Source of the DNA: Candidatus Gastranaerophilales bacterium
GTDB taxonomy: Bacteria; Cyanobacteriota; Vampirovibrionia; Gastranaerophilales; Gastranaerophilaceae
Reading direction: 5' to 3'
Length of the DNA: 64,000 bases
NCBI GenBank assembly: GCA_944323145.1
Contig: CALURJ010000009.1
Location: 1 to 64,000 of the forward strand
Notes under the pieces: generated by a model
What the model was told of the DNA's origin: nothing
What the model saw: only the letters and a program-made list of their open reading frames with translations
The model's database searches: none
Translations under genes and position numbers: made by a program
Part shown: in pieces, positions 34,046-43,772 of the stretch
Numbering within the stretch: the first letter of the stretch is position 1
Layout: each line of letters starts with the position of its first letter

Positions 34046-37000
34046 ATGCTACAGGAAGCTTCACGAGCAATAAATTCAGCATTCAATAACAGTTTTATAA
34101 AAAAATTAAGCCAGTATCTGCACGACTGTGTCAGAGAAGAAGTTAAAAGCTCAACTTTCAGAAACCTGAAAGGCGATAAAGATAACAAATGGATTTTCCT
34201 CAAAGGAGATGAACAGCTGTTCTCAACAGGCGCCGAATATATTTCACTTGACGGAAGCGACCCGAAGCTTACTGAATTAATGATACAGAGTGATTTGGGG
34301 CAAAAAGATAAATACCTTATCTACGGCTACCTTTTTTTAGTCGGCAAAAGCTCAAAATCAAAAAAACATAATGAATTCCTGACCCCGCTTTTATATATGC
34401 CCTGTAAACTTGAGCGCAACGGGGTAAATATAAACTGTCTTCCGCTTGATGAAGTTTTATCGCTTAATACAGGCGCGCTTGCAGCTTTAATGCGAAAAAA
34501 TGATGACGAAGATGAAGTTGATCTGCTTCTTGAAGGAATACTTGATGTTGTTCCGGACTTGCCGATTACTCAGGACAAATTAAACATTTTCCTGACAACT
34601 TTGAAATCCCTTGTGCCTGAAATTGAAATTGCAGAAAATCTCGGAGATTACAAAGAAGATGACAATATAACAAAAGCAAAAGATTTTTACAAAGAAAAAA
34701 TTGACGGCGAAAATTTAGACGAAATCATTGAAGAAGAAACCGAGCAGGAAAAACAAAAAGTTAAATTAGAAAAAATTGCCGTAACTTATCAAAGTGCAAT
34801 TATCTTAACCAAACGCCCCTCTGTAACAGCCGGTGTTTTGCATGAATTAACACAAATTGCAGAAAAACCGTCAGGGATTTACAGAGAAACAGCTTTAAGC
34901 ATAATCAATGAAGAATACGCTCAAAGTAAAGAAAAATCCGTACCGCTTAAAGATATGAATAAAATTACGGATTTTTACCCCATAACCCCGCTTTCATTGA
35001 GTGACAGCCAGCTTCAGGTTATCAAAAATATTGACAACAGCAAATTTGTCGCAGTTCAGGGACCTCCGGGAACAGGTAAATCTCAGACAATAGTAAACCT
35101 CGTCGCCCACCTTGTTGCAAACGGCAAGACAGTTCTTGTTGCTTCACGTATGGACAAGGCAGTTGATGTTGTTGCGGAAAGATTAAACGAACTAGGTGCA
35201 TCTCACATGGCGCTGCGCGCGGGGCGTCTGAATTATCAAAGACAGTTAAGCGAAGAATTAAACAACCTTCTTTCCCAAAACAGCGATTTGGATGAAGGTG
35301 TTGAAGATATTCTTCTTGTAGACACAAAGGATATGAAAGACCACCTTGACATGCTTAAAAACATGGAAGTTAAGTCAGAAACCATAATTAAACTGGAAAA
35401 AGACTGGCACGACAAATTGCTTGAGGTTGAAGAACAGGAAAAAGTTCTCGGGAAAAAAGAATTTATCAAAAAAAGTCTTAAAAGAGGAGAAATTGAAATT
35501 GTTTCAGGGATAATAAAAGTTCTTGAACACAATATGGAAAAAGCGGGCTTTATATCTAAAATTGCAAACTTTACAAGCCTCGGTCAGCTCAAAAAAATAC
35601 TTAACCTCAAAGATTTTGAAGTAAATTACGAAAATCTCGGAAGGTTAAAACAGGAGCTGGATTTTGCCAATATAGAATGGTCTTTGAGAAAAATCGAAGC
35701 AGATATTCAAAAAACAGGCAATCTCCACATGCTCTCGGAGCAAATAAGAACAATGAAACGCAAGCAAAAAACTCTTGCGACAAATATTTTGAAAAACAAA
35801 CGCCGCGAAGCTTTGAAGGGACTTTTACGCGATGAAAATAAACGCAGAAGATTAAAAGTTCATGCAAAATCCCTTGTAACAAACAGAAAACGCCTGCAGA
35901 CAAATATTCTGGAAGAAGAAGATTTTAAACCATTATTGGAAGCCTTCCCCTGCTGGTGTGTAACAACTTATGCAGTATCTGATTCATTACCGTTAAAACC
36001 GGGGATGTTTGATGTTGCAATTATTGACGAAGCTTCACAATGCGACATCGCAAGCTGTTTCCCGATATTATTCAGAGCAAAACGCGCCGTAATCGTAGGA
36101 GATGACAAACAGCTTCCTCATTTATCCTTCCTTGAAAAAGCTAAAGAACAGTCTTTCCTGAGCCAGTACGGAATTCCTGACAAATACCAGCTAATCTGGC
36201 GTTTCAGAACAAATTCAATGTTTGATTTAGCAGATTATTATTCTATGAATTCCGTTATGCTTGATGAACATTTCAGGAGCCTTCCGCCAATAATCAACTT
36301 CTCAAATCACGAATTTTACAATGACAGAATTCGTGTTATGAGAAAAGACAAAACAGATGAAAAAGTTCTTGAACTTGTCGAAGTTCTTGACGGAAAAGTT
36401 GACTTTGACGCGACAAGAAATCTTCCTGAAATTGAAGCACTTGTAAAAAGATTACACGAAATAATTATAGAAGACGAAAGACAAAACCCGGATAACCCTG
36501 TTTCTGTCGGCATAATATCACCTTTCAGAGCTCAGGTTGAACAGTTGAAAATTTCTGTTTCAAAAGTTCTTTCAGACTATATGATAAAGAAACACCAGAT
36601 AGAAATCGGTACCGCACACACATTCCAGGGAGATGAACGCGATATCATGATGATTTCATGGGCTATCGCAGATAACAGCTATACACAAAGCCTTATGTTT
36701 ATGCAAAAACCAAACCTGTTTAACGTAGCAATTACACGCGGAAGAAATAAAGTTATCAACTTCATATCACGCAACCCGCGCGAACTCCCTGAAGGTCATT
36801 TCAGAAATTACGTATCATATATGCAGTTATATCAAGACCGCAAACAGGCAATGCTTTCAGGTGAAATAGACGAAAATATCTATAAAAATCCACTTGAACG
36901 TGAAGTTGCAGAACAAATTAGAGAACTCGGGCATAAAGTCATATCAGGAGCTGAAATTGCAGGCTTAAGCGCAGATTTGCTTATTGATGACAAGTTTGTA

Positions 37001-37162
37001 ATCGAAATTGACGGGCTTGAAGATAAAAACTGCGAAAAAATCTCAAATATGAAAAAACAGGCAATAATTGAACGTTCAGGCTTTAAAGTCAAACGTATAA
37101 CCTTCCGTGAATGGCACTATTCACAGAAAGCATGCCTTGACAGAGTTTTGATTGAAGAATAA
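34046..37162 (+). CDS. Superfamily 1 DNA/RNA helicase with C-terminal PD-(D/E)XK nuclease
   Basis: 1038 aa from ATG 34046 (after TAGAGG). Helicase motifs: GPPGTGKSQTIVNLV (I), VASRMDKAVDVV (Ia), VAIIDEASQCD (II), VGDDKQLPHLSF (III), LDEHFRSLPP, VGIISPFRAQ (IV), IGTAHTFQGDERD (V) and NVAITRGRNK (VI). A coiled coil (about 440-640) interrupts the core, as in Dna2/Upf1-like proteins. The last ~90 residues match the REase_MTES_1575 nuclease type (GLSADLLIDDKFVIEIDG, KKQAIIERSGFKVKRI). Such fusions are often in defence systems, but no partner gene is adjacent, so the role is open. Confidence 0.9.
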   Translation: MLQEASRAINSAFNNSFIKKLSQYLHDCVREEVKSSTFRNLKGDKDNKWIFLKGDEQLFSTGAEYISLDGSDPKLTELMIQSDLGQKDKYLIYGYLFLVGKSSKSKKHNEFLTPLLYMPCKLERNGVNINCLPLDEVLSLNTGALAALMRKNDDEDEVDLLLEGILDVVPDLPITQDKLNIFLTTLKSLVPEIEIAENLGDYKEDDNITKAKDFYKEKIDGENLDEIIEEETEQEKQKVKLEKIAVTYQSAIILTKRPSVTAGVLHELTQIAEKPSGIYRETALSIINEEYAQSKEKSVPLKDMNKITDFYPITPLSLSDSQLQVIKNIDNSKFVAVQGPPGTGKSQTIVNLVAHLVANGKTVLVASRMDKAVDVVAERLNELGASHMALRAGRLNYQRQLSEELNNLLSQNSDLDEGVEDILLVDTKDMKDHLDMLKNMEVKSETIIKLEKDWHDKLLEVEEQEKVLGKKEFIKKSLKRGEIEIVSGIIKVLEHNMEKAGFISKIANFTSLGQLKKILNLKDFEVNYENLGRLKQELDFANIEWSLRKIEADIQKTGNLHMLSEQIRTMKRKQKTLATNILKNKRREALKGLLRDENKRRRLKVHAKSLVTNRKRLQTNILEEEDFKPLLEAFPCWCVTTYAVSDSLPLKPGMFDVAIIDEASQCDIASCFPILFRAKRAVIVGDDKQLPHLSFLEKAKEQSFLSQYGIPDKYQLIWRFRTNSMFDLADYYSMNSVMLDEHFRSLPPIINFSNHEFYNDRIRVMRKDKTDEKVLELVEVLDGKVDFDATRNLPEIEALVKRLHEIIIEDERQNPDNPVSVGIISPFRAQVEQLKISVSKVLSDYMIKKHQIEIGTAHTFQGDERDIMMISWAIADNSYTQSLMFMQKPNLFNVAITRGRNKVINFISRNPRELPEGHFRNYVSYMQLYQDRKQAMLSGEIDENIYKNPLEREVAEQIRELGHKVISGAEIAGLSADLLIDDKFVIEIDGLEDKNCEKISNMKKQAIIERSGFKVKRITFREWHYSQKACLDRVLIEE

Positions 37163-37171
37163 ATATAAAAC

Positions 37172-37216
37172 AAAAAATACAGCGGGAACAAAAATTGTTA
37201 AACCGCTGTATTTTTT
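37172..37216. terminator. Bidirectional terminator between helicase and fabF
   Basis: AAAAAATACAGCGG pairs with CCGCTGTATTTTTT across a 17-nt loop. Confidence 0.85.
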
Positions 37217-37231
37217 CAGATTATATATCTA

Positions 37232-38485
37232 TTATTTTACTTCTTTTACAACAATAGAAGCGTTCTGTCCGCCAAAACCAAATGAGTTAGACAATGCGAC
37301 ATGAATATCAGCTTTTCTTGCCTTATGAGGGACATAATCAAGGTTGCCGACTTTTTCATCCTGATTATCAAGGTTAATAGTCGGAGGAACAAGATGTTCA
37401 TTAATTGCTTTTACGCAGGCAATACACTCTACAGCACCTGTAGCGCCGAGCAAGTGTCCATGCATTGATTTTGTTGAACTTACAAGAAGTTTTTTATTGT
37501 CATCTTTGCTTCCGAACAAACCTTCAATAGCTTTAGATTCAGCGACATCGCCAAGTCCCGTACTTGTACCGTGTGCATTAATATAATCAACATCAGAAGG
37601 TTTTAAACCTGCATCTTCAAGAGCAAATTTCATAGAATGAGTAGCACCATTACCCTCTGGATCAGGAGCAACAACATCATAAGCATCACCTGTTTGACCA
37701 TAGCCTACGATTTCAGCATAAATTTTTGCACCACGTTTTTTGGCATGTTCATATTCCTCAAGAATAAGAACACCTGCACCTTCAGACATTACAAATCCAT
37801 CTCTGTCAACATCCCATGGACGAGAAGCCTTTGTAGGTTCGTCATTACGTTTTGATAATGTTCTTGCACTTGAAAAAGCTCCGATACCTACATCACAAAT
37901 TGTAGCCTCACAGCCGCCTGCAACCATAATATCAGCATCACCATATTGAATTGAACGGAAAGCATCGCCAATTGTATGAGTACCTGTTGCGCAAGCTGAA
38001 ACAACAACTTTATTTATACCTTTAAAACCGTATTTCATAGAAATCCTGCCTGAAGCCATATTTACAATCATCATAGGGATTGTAAACGGAGAACATTTAT
38101 TAGGTCCTTTTTCAAGAATTCTTACATGGTTATCTTCAAAAGTTCTGAAACCGCCTGCCGCAGAACTTACCATAACACCGATTTTATAAGGATCGACATC
38201 TTTGACTTCTTCTAGTTTAGCATCTTTTACAGCTTCATCAGCAGCAATCATGGCAAACTGAATAAATCTATCCATCTTTTTAGCTTCTTTAGGATCCAGA
38301 TATTCTTCCGGGTTAAAATTTTTCACTTCGCCTGAAATTTTTACAACATGCTTGGAAACATCAATAAGTTCAGACGTACTAATTCCGCTTTTTCCTTCTA
38401 CAAGACTATTCCAAAATTTATTAACACCGACACCAAAAGGAGTAACGGCACCAAGTCCTGTGATAACTACTCTTCTCTTTGTCAT
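37232..38485 (-). CDS. fabF: 3-oxoacyl-[acyl-carrier-protein] synthase II
   Basis: 417 aa thiolase fold. Active-site Cys in SACATGTHTIGDAF, His in NAHGTSTGLGD and His in MHGHLLGATGAVE, plus the C-terminal NSFGFGGQNAS. It elongates acyl-ACP with malonyl-ACP. It is the last gene of the fatty-acid cluster that runs leftward from about 44 kb; a hairpin at 38519-38556 separates it from acpP and may attenuate. Confidence 0.97.
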   Translation of the reverse strand: MTKRRVVITGLGAVTPFGVGVNKFWNSLVEGKSGISTSELIDVSKHVVKISGEVKNFNPEEYLDPKEAKKMDRFIQFAMIAADEAVKDAKLEEVKDVDPYKIGVMVSSAAGGFRTFEDNHVRILEKGPNKCSPFTIPMMIVNMASGRISMKYGFKGINKVVVSACATGTHTIGDAFRSIQYGDADIMVAGGCEATICDVGIGAFSSARTLSKRNDEPTKASRPWDVDRDGFVMSEGAGVLILEEYEHAKKRGAKIYAEIVGYGQTGDAYDVVAPDPEGNGATHSMKFALEDAGLKPSDVDYINAHGTSTGLGDVAESKAIEGLFGSKDDNKKLLVSSTKSMHGHLLGATGAVECIACVKAINEHLVPPTINLDNQDEKVGNLDYVPHKARKADIHVALSNSFGFGGQNASIVVKEVK

Positions 38486-38518
38486 CTCTTTACCTTTTTA
38501 AAACTATCTTTTAAATAT

Positions 38519-38556
38519 ACGAGGGGAAAATTAGTATAAAATTTTCGCCCCTCGCA
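38519..38556. terminator. Hairpin between acpP and fabF
   Basis: CGAGGGG..AAAATT pairs with AAATTTTCgCCCCTCG. No clear T-run follows on the minus strand, so it may be a partial terminator or mRNA-processing element. Confidence 0.55.
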
Positions 38557-38599
38557 TAAAATTATTTAGTCAGCGCTTCATTTAACGCCATCAATCTTC

Positions 38600-38833
38600 T
38601 TATTTGCTGTGAGCATCAATGTAGTTAACAGCATCTTGAACTGTTTGAATTTTTTCAGCTTCTTCATCAGGGATTTCGCAGCCGAATTCTTCTTCAAAAG
38701 CCATAACTAATTCAACTGTATCTAAAGAATCAGCGCCTAAATCAGCTGTAAAGCTAGCTTCCGGAGTAACTAAAGCTTCATCAACGCTTAACTGATCTAC
38801 TACAACTTTTTTTACTTTTTCAAATGTACTCAT
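38600..38833 (-). CDS. acpP: Acyl carrier protein
   Basis: 77 aa from ATG 38833, with [16 protein letters not shown] and the phosphopantetheine site [19 protein letters not shown] (Ser in DSL). The longer frame to 38848 starts inside the ribosome binding site (GAGGAAAT). It carries acyl chains between all the Fab enzymes encoded around it. Confidence 0.98.
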   Translation of the reverse strand: MSTFEKVKKVVVDQLSVDEALVTPEASFTADLGADSLDTVELVMAFEEEFGCEIPDEEAEKIQTVQDAVNYIDAHSK

Positions 38834-38960
38834 TTCTAATTTCCTCATAATTTAAATTGTATACTATACTATTTGTTCTCTAATATTATACTTAGAGCAA
38901 GATTTTTTTGCAAGGAATTTACAATCCCGTGTCCATATTGTTAAAAATCTTTACTTTTTC

Positions 38961-39015
38961 AGAAGTGAAGTGTGAAAAGTGAAAAAGTGAAGTGAACCAT
39001 TCACCCTTCACGTTT
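38961..39015. repeat. Dispersed AGTGAAG/CTTCACT hairpin repeat, second copy
   Basis: AGTGAAGTGTGAAAAGTGAA..CATTCACCCTTCACGTTTCA, just downstream of fabG on the coding strand. Related to 33978-34036. Confidence 0.7.
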
Positions 39016-39020
39016 CAATC

Positions 39021-39752
39021 TTATATAATCAAAGCTCCTGCAACTTCAATTGCCTGACCAGAAACGTAGTCTGCATCAAGAGCAAGGAATTTAACAGTTT
39101 TTGCAATATCTTCAGGAGTTCCTAATCTCTTCATCGGAATAGCTTTTAAGTATTCTTCAATATTAGGAAGATTTGCAGTCATAGCTGTTTGGATAAATCC
39201 AGGACATACTGCGTTAACTCTGATATTTCTTGAACCAAATTCTTTTGCAAGAGTTTTAGTCAAACCTACCAAACCAGCTTTAGATGCTGAATAGTTTGCC
39301 TGACCGGGGTTTCCGTGCAAGCCTACAACGCTCGACATATTGATAATTGAACCCTGACGTGCTTTCATCATGTGTTTGATAACAGCATGGGTTACGCAAT
39401 ATGCGCTTGTAAGGTTAATTTTAATAACTCTTTCCCACTGTTCCATATCCATTCTGATGAATAAACCGTCTTTTGTAATACCTGCATTGTTAAGCAAGAC
39501 ATCAATTTTTCCGTGTTCAGCAATCATTTTATCAACATTAGCCTGAACTTCTTCATCATTTGAAACATCAAATCTGTAAAAATAAGCATTTACACCGCAT
39601 GCTTTTATTTCATCAAGAGCAGGCTGAGCTTTTTCAGCTTCACAGATATCGTTAATAATAATGTCGCATCCTGCTTTTGCAAGTTCCAACGCGCAAGCTA
39701 AACCGATACCGCGGGAACCGCCTGTAATCAATGCAATTTTTCTTTCAGTCAT
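39021..39752 (-). CDS. fabG: 3-oxoacyl-[acyl-carrier-protein] reductase
   Basis: 243 aa short-chain dehydrogenase. TGGSRGIGLACAL cofactor motif, NNAGITKDGL, catalytic NMSSVVG and YSASKAGLVGL (YxxxK), ending with GQAIEVAGALI. It reduces 3-oxoacyl-ACP with NADPH. In cluster order between fabD and acpP. Confidence 0.97.
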   Translation of the reverse strand: MTERKIALITGGSRGIGLACALELAKAGCDIIINDICEAEKAQPALDEIKACGVNAYFYRFDVSNDEEVQANVDKMIAEHGKIDVLLNNAGITKDGLFIRMDMEQWERVIKINLTSAYCVTHAVIKHMMKARQGSIINMSSVVGLHGNPGQANYSASKAGLVGLTKTLAKEFGSRNIRVNAVCPGFIQTAMTANLPNIEEYLKAIPMKRLGTPEDIAKTVKFLALDADYVSGQAIEVAGALII

Positions 39753-39770
39753 TAATCTTTCTCCTTATTT

Positions 39771-40721
39771 TTATACACACATTAATTCTTCTTTTAAAGA
39801 AGCAATTGCAGCATCTAAAGATGCTTTATCATAAATATTAAATACTTTAGCATCTGGTGCAATCTTTTTATTTAAGCCTGCAAGAACTTTGCCGGGGCCA
39901 ATTTCTACAAAGATTTCAACGCCGTCTGAAACCATTTTTTCTATAGTTTGCGTCCAGTGAACTGATGAATAAATTTGTTTAGGCATTTTTACCTTAAAAT
40001 CAGAACTTTCAGTAGTTGCAGAGGCGTCAACATTGGTAATAACAGGGATTGAAGCATTGTTTAAATCTAAAGAACTTACAAAACTTTCAAACTCATGCCC
40101 TGCATTTTCCATAAACTTTGAATGGAAAGCTCCTGATACTGCAAGAGGAACAACACGTCTTACGCCGTTTGCAAGCAGGTAATCAGACGCAGCCTTTACT
40201 GCATTTTCATCGCCGGTAATAACAACCTGAGCCGGAGAGTTGTAGTTTGCGACATCAACATATCCAACCTTTGAACCCTCTTCCAATCCTGCTTTAAGCT
40301 GTTCTTCAGATGCATTCAAAATAGCAGCCATAGCTCCGCCGTTTGCAGAAGCATTCATCAAATCTGCACGTTTTTGAATAGCTTTCAAAGTTGTTTCCAA
40401 AGACATAACGCCTGCTTCATACATAGCACAATATTCCCCAAGTGAATGCCCGGCAACATAGTCAGGTTTAATATCCAATTGAGATTTCAAAGCTTCAAGC
40501 GCAGCAATTGACATTGTAACGATACAAGGCTGAGTGTTCACAGTCTGTTTTAAAGCATCTTCAGGCCCTTCAAAACACAAAGTCGTAACACTTTTCCCTA
40601 AAACTTTGTCAGCCGTATCAAATACATTTTTAGAACTTTCAAAACTTTCATACAAATCTTTTCCCATGCCGACAGCCTGAGAGCCCTGTCCGGGAAAAAG
40701 AAACGCAATTTTTTTTGTCAT
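39771..40721 (-). CDS. fabD: Malonyl-CoA:ACP transacylase
   Basis: 316 aa. FPGQGSQAVGMG at the N-terminus, catalytic GHSLGEYCAM (Ser-His), TRT-like QKRADLM and the catalytic His in SGAFHSKFM. It loads malonyl groups on ACP. Confidence 0.97.
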   Translation of the reverse strand: MTKKIAFLFPGQGSQAVGMGKDLYESFESSKNVFDTADKVLGKSVTTLCFEGPEDALKQTVNTQPCIVTMSIAALEALKSQLDIKPDYVAGHSLGEYCAMYEAGVMSLETTLKAIQKRADLMNASANGGAMAAILNASEEQLKAGLEEGSKVGYVDVANYNSPAQVVITGDENAVKAASDYLLANGVRRVVPLAVSGAFHSKFMENAGHEFESFVSSLDLNNASIPVITNVDASATTESSDFKVKMPKQIYSSVHWTQTIEKMVSDGVEIFVEIGPGKVLAGLNKKIAPDAKVFNIYDKASLDAAIASLKEELMCV

Positions 40722-40746
40722 AAATTATACTCCTTAAAAATTAAAT

Positions 40747-41757
40747 TTAGCAAATACCTTCACGCAGCCTTATAATAGCGCCGCCCCAGGTCATACCTGC
40801 ACCGAAACCGCAAAGAACTGCTGTTGTTCCAAGTTTCACATTGCCTTTTTCAACGCTTTCAGCTAAAGCAATGGGAATTGAAGCAGCAGAGGTGTTACCG
40901 TAATACTTGATATTGGTCACAACTTTTTCATCAGGATATCCGAGTCTTTCCTGAACAGCCTGAATAATTCTGATATTTGCCTGATGAGGAATTAAATAAT
41001 CAATATCTTCAGGTTTCAGACCTGCATTTGAAATCAAATCTTCAACATAATGCGGAAGAACCTTTGCGACAAATGTATAAACACCGCGTCCGTTCATTCT
41101 TATGCCTTTGGGTTTTTCTTCATACTGCTCAACAAGCGGACAATTTTTACCGTCAAAAGAAAGCTCAATTAGGTTTCCGTAATTTCCGTCAGCCTTAATG
41201 TCAATTGCAATAATATCGTCAATACCATCTTCTGCCTGAGTTACAACCATAGCACCGGCACCGTCGCCAAACAAAATTGATGTGCTTCTATCAGCCCAGT
41301 TTACAAGGCGTGAATTATTATCTGTTGCTACAAGCAAAATATTTTTGTACATCCCTGATGCTATATAAGCTCTGGCAATACTTAAAGCATAAATTAACCC
41401 CGAGCATGCCGCAGTTATATCAAATGCAGGAATAGCTTTTGTAATACCCAAACGTGCCTGAATATGACATGCAATCGCAGGATATAAATCAGGCGGAGCA
41501 GATGATGCTGCCAAAATTAAATCAATTTCTTCAGGGTTCATCTTAGCTTTTGCAAGCGCTTTTTGAGCTGCTTCCAAACCTAAATCAATAGCATTTTGTT
41601 CACCTGATACAACACGTCTTTCTTTAATCCCCGTACGTGTATAAATCCACTCGTCAGATGTTTCGTATAATTGAGTTAAATCATCATTTGTAATAACTGT
41701 TTCGGGTAAACTGTATCCAACCCCTGCAATTCTCAACGGAATTAATTTATCTGTCAT
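40747..41757 (-). CDS. fabH: 3-oxoacyl-[acyl-carrier-protein] synthase III
   Basis: 336 aa. YETSDEWIYTRTGIKERR near the N-terminus, active Cys in TAACSGLIYAL, then IPHQANIRII and YYGNTSAASIP for His and Asn. It condenses acetyl-CoA with malonyl-ACP to start fatty-acid synthesis. Follows plsX by 2 bp. Confidence 0.97.
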   Translation of the reverse strand: MTDKLIPLRIAGVGYSLPETVITNDDLTQLYETSDEWIYTRTGIKERRVVSGEQNAIDLGLEAAQKALAKAKMNPEEIDLILAASSAPPDLYPAIACHIQARLGITKAIPAFDITAACSGLIYALSIARAYIASGMYKNILLVATDNNSRLVNWADRSTSILFGDGAGAMVVTQAEDGIDDIIAIDIKADGNYGNLIELSFDGKNCPLVEQYEEKPKGIRMNGRGVYTFVAKVLPHYVEDLISNAGLKPEDIDYLIPHQANIRIIQAVQERLGYPDEKVVTNIKYYGNTSAASIPIALAESVEKGNVKLGTTAVLCGFGAGMTWGGAIIRLREGIC

Positions 41758-41759
41758 GT

Positions 41760-42818
41760 TTATTCCTCATAAAACTTAGCTATTTTTTCATTTATACCGG
41801 TTTCTACTGCAAATTTAGCAACTCGCACTGCATTTTTTATTGCATAAGCTTTACTTCTGCCATGGGAAATAACTGTAATACCCTTAACGCCCAGCAGCAA
41901 AGCTCCGCCAAATTCTTCATAGTTAATTTTTGTATATATTCTTTTCATAAACGGTTTTGCAAGCAAACCAATTATTTTACCGAGTAAATCTGCCTTAAAT
42001 TCCTGCTTAAGCATTCTGAAAAGCATCTGTGAAGTACCTTCAGTAACTTTTAACGCAACATTGCCGACAAAGCCGTCACAAACAACAACGTCACAAACAC
42101 TTAAGAAAATTTCTTTTCCCTCAATATTACCGACAAAATTCAATTTGTCCTGCTGTTCTTCCAACAACTTGTATGTAGCCTGAGCAAGTTCATTACCTTT
42201 GCCTGCTTCTTCGCCTATATTCAAAACTCCAACCCTCGGATGTTCAATACCTAAAACATTTTTAGAAAAAGTTGCGCCCATAATAGCAAATTGATGAAGC
42301 ATTTCAGGTGTACAATTACTGTTTGCACCGCCATCAATAACAACTATTGGTTTTTTGACAGTCGGTAAAGTAACTGCAATTGCAGGTCTATCAATTCCGG
42401 GAATTCTGCCCAGACCGAACAAACTCGATGCCATAGCAGCTCCTGTAGAGCCTGCCGCAACAACAGCATCAGAACTGCCCTGTGCAACAGCGTCCACTGC
42501 AAGAACAATAGATGACTTTTTCTTTTTACGAATAGCCTGGCCCGGAGCCTCACCCATCTCAATAACTTCTGAGGCATGGGTAATTTTTATATCAAGTTTA
42601 GAGGTATCAATTTTAACCCTATACTTAGCGGCACCGCCCTTGCCATGATCAGTCATAAAACCTTCTTGAGTAATTTTATCAAGTTCCTGTTCTATTCTGT
42701 CTTGTTTGCCGACCAGTTCAATTGCCACACCGTATTCTTTTGCAGCCCAAACAGCTCCTGCTACTATTTCGTGCGGAGCATGGTCGCCGCCCATTGCATC
42801 TATAGCTATTCTTGTCAT
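41760..42818 (-). CDS. plsX: Phosphate acyltransferase PlsX
   Basis: 352 aa. IAIDAMGGDHAP, PGQAIRKKKKSSIVLAVD, GSTGAAMAS and VVIDGGANSNC are signature segments. It makes acyl-phosphate from acyl-ACP for phospholipid synthesis. Its place between rpmF and fabH is the classic bacterial order. Confidence 0.97.
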   Translation of the reverse strand: MTRIAIDAMGGDHAPHEIVAGAVWAAKEYGVAIELVGKQDRIEQELDKITQEGFMTDHGKGGAAKYRVKIDTSKLDIKITHASEVIEMGEAPGQAIRKKKKSSIVLAVDAVAQGSSDAVVAAGSTGAAMASSLFGLGRIPGIDRPAIAVTLPTVKKPIVVIDGGANSNCTPEMLHQFAIMGATFSKNVLGIEHPRVGVLNIGEEAGKGNELAQATYKLLEEQQDKLNFVGNIEGKEIFLSVCDVVVCDGFVGNVALKVTEGTSQMLFRMLKQEFKADLLGKIIGLLAKPFMKRIYTKINYEEFGGALLLGVKGITVISHGRSKAYAIKNAVRVAKFAVETGINEKIAKFYEE

Positions 42819-42849
42819 CTTATCCCTCTCAAATCTAGTTTAACGGTTG

Positions 42850-42893
42850 ATAATTGAATGGTTGAAAGATTGAAACTTCCAACCATTCATTGA
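42850..42893 (-). terminator. Hairpin between rpmF and plsX
   Basis: AATGGTTG pairs with CAACCATT around GAAAGATTGAAACTTC (itself GAAAG/CTTC). No strong T-run, so probably a processing or attenuation structure rather than a full terminator. Confidence 0.4.
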
Positions 42894-42896
42894 AAG

Positions 42897-43241
42897 TTAT
42901 TTTTCTTCAGTTTCAGAAGTTTCTTCAGATTTTACTTCTTCAGCAGAAGCTTCTGCTTTAGTTTCTTCAACGGTTTCTTCTACCTTAACTTCTTCAACTT
43001 CAGCTTTTTTAGTTGATTTCTTCTTTGCCGGTTTCTTTTCTTCTTTAACCGGAGTTTCTTCAACTCTGTCTTTAATGCTTACGGGTTTTCCTTTATAAGT
43101 TCCGCAAGCTGTGCAAACTGTGTGAGTTAATACTGTTGCTCCGCAATTTTGACACTTTGTAGTTTCCGGCTTTGTAGCTTTCCAGTTACTTCTTCTGTGT
43201 CCTTGAGCGGAATGTCCTGTTCTTTTCTTAGGTACTGCCAT
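42897..43241 (-). CDS. rpmF: Ribosomal protein bL32 with a long C-terminal tail
   Basis: 114 aa. The first ~60 residues are a normal bL32: MAVPKKRTGHSAQGHRRSNW, zinc ribbon CQNCGA...CTACGTYKG. The remaining ~55 residues are a Lys/Glu-rich low-complexity tail (KEEKKPAKKKSTKKAEVEEV, then EETVEETKAEASAEE). bL32 is usually 55-65 aa, so the tail is unusual. Upstream AAAAAGGAAAAAG is the ribosome binding site. Confidence 0.95.
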   Translation of the reverse strand: MAVPKKRTGHSAQGHRRSNWKATKPETTKCQNCGATVLTHTVCTACGTYKGKPVSIKDRVEETPVKEEKKPAKKKSTKKAEVEEVKVEETVEETKAEASAEEVKSEETSETEEK

Positions 43242-43273
43242 TTTTCTTTTTCCTTTTTATTTTGTTATACTAC

Positions 43274-43771
43274 TTATATTTCTTTCTTGTCTTGAATTTT
43301 GATGTTTTTAAATACATCAAGCCGCGGATCAGACAAATTTTCTTCTTTCAAAAATTTGTCCCCATTACAATTTATACCACAAACTTTTTTATTTGGTAAA
43401 TTTAATATTACAGATTGATACAATAAGTCATAAATATCAATTTCATCCTGTCCGTTAAGGTCTGTTATAAACTGTCCGTCTTTAAGTTCGGTTTCCTGTC
43501 CGTATTCATCCAGTAACGCATTTTTTGCATACATTTCATCAATATTAAAATCAAACGGATAATCAAACTCTTTCAGACACAAGTCACATTCAAGTTTTAA
43601 AGTTCCCTTAACATTACCTGTAACTTCTACAAATTCCCCGAGTGATTTTACCTCCAAATCAGAGATTATCGGAGTAACACAATTTAGTCCCTCTATTTTA
43701 TCTTCAAAATGAAAATCAATAGTTTTGGACGGAGAATTTTCAAGATCTTCGATTGAAATTTTATAATCCAT
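43274..43771 (-). CDS. yceD: DUF177/YceD-family protein
   Basis: 165 aa. Central VKGTLKLECDLCLKEFDYPF and C-terminal DIYDLLYQSVILNLPNKKVC with paired Cys are typical of YceD (large ribosomal RNA accumulation, PF02620), found next to rpmF in most bacteria. Function at the 23S rRNA level is from the family. Two Cys pairs may bind zinc. Confidence 0.9.
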   Translation of the reverse strand: MDYKISIEDLENSPSKTIDFHFEDKIEGLNCVTPIISDLEVKSLGEFVEVTGNVKGTLKLECDLCLKEFDYPFDFNIDEMYAKNALLDEYGQETELKDGQFITDLNGQDEIDIYDLLYQSVILNLPNKKVCGINCNGDKFLKEENLSDPRLDVFKNIKIQDKKEI

Positions 43772-43772
43772 G

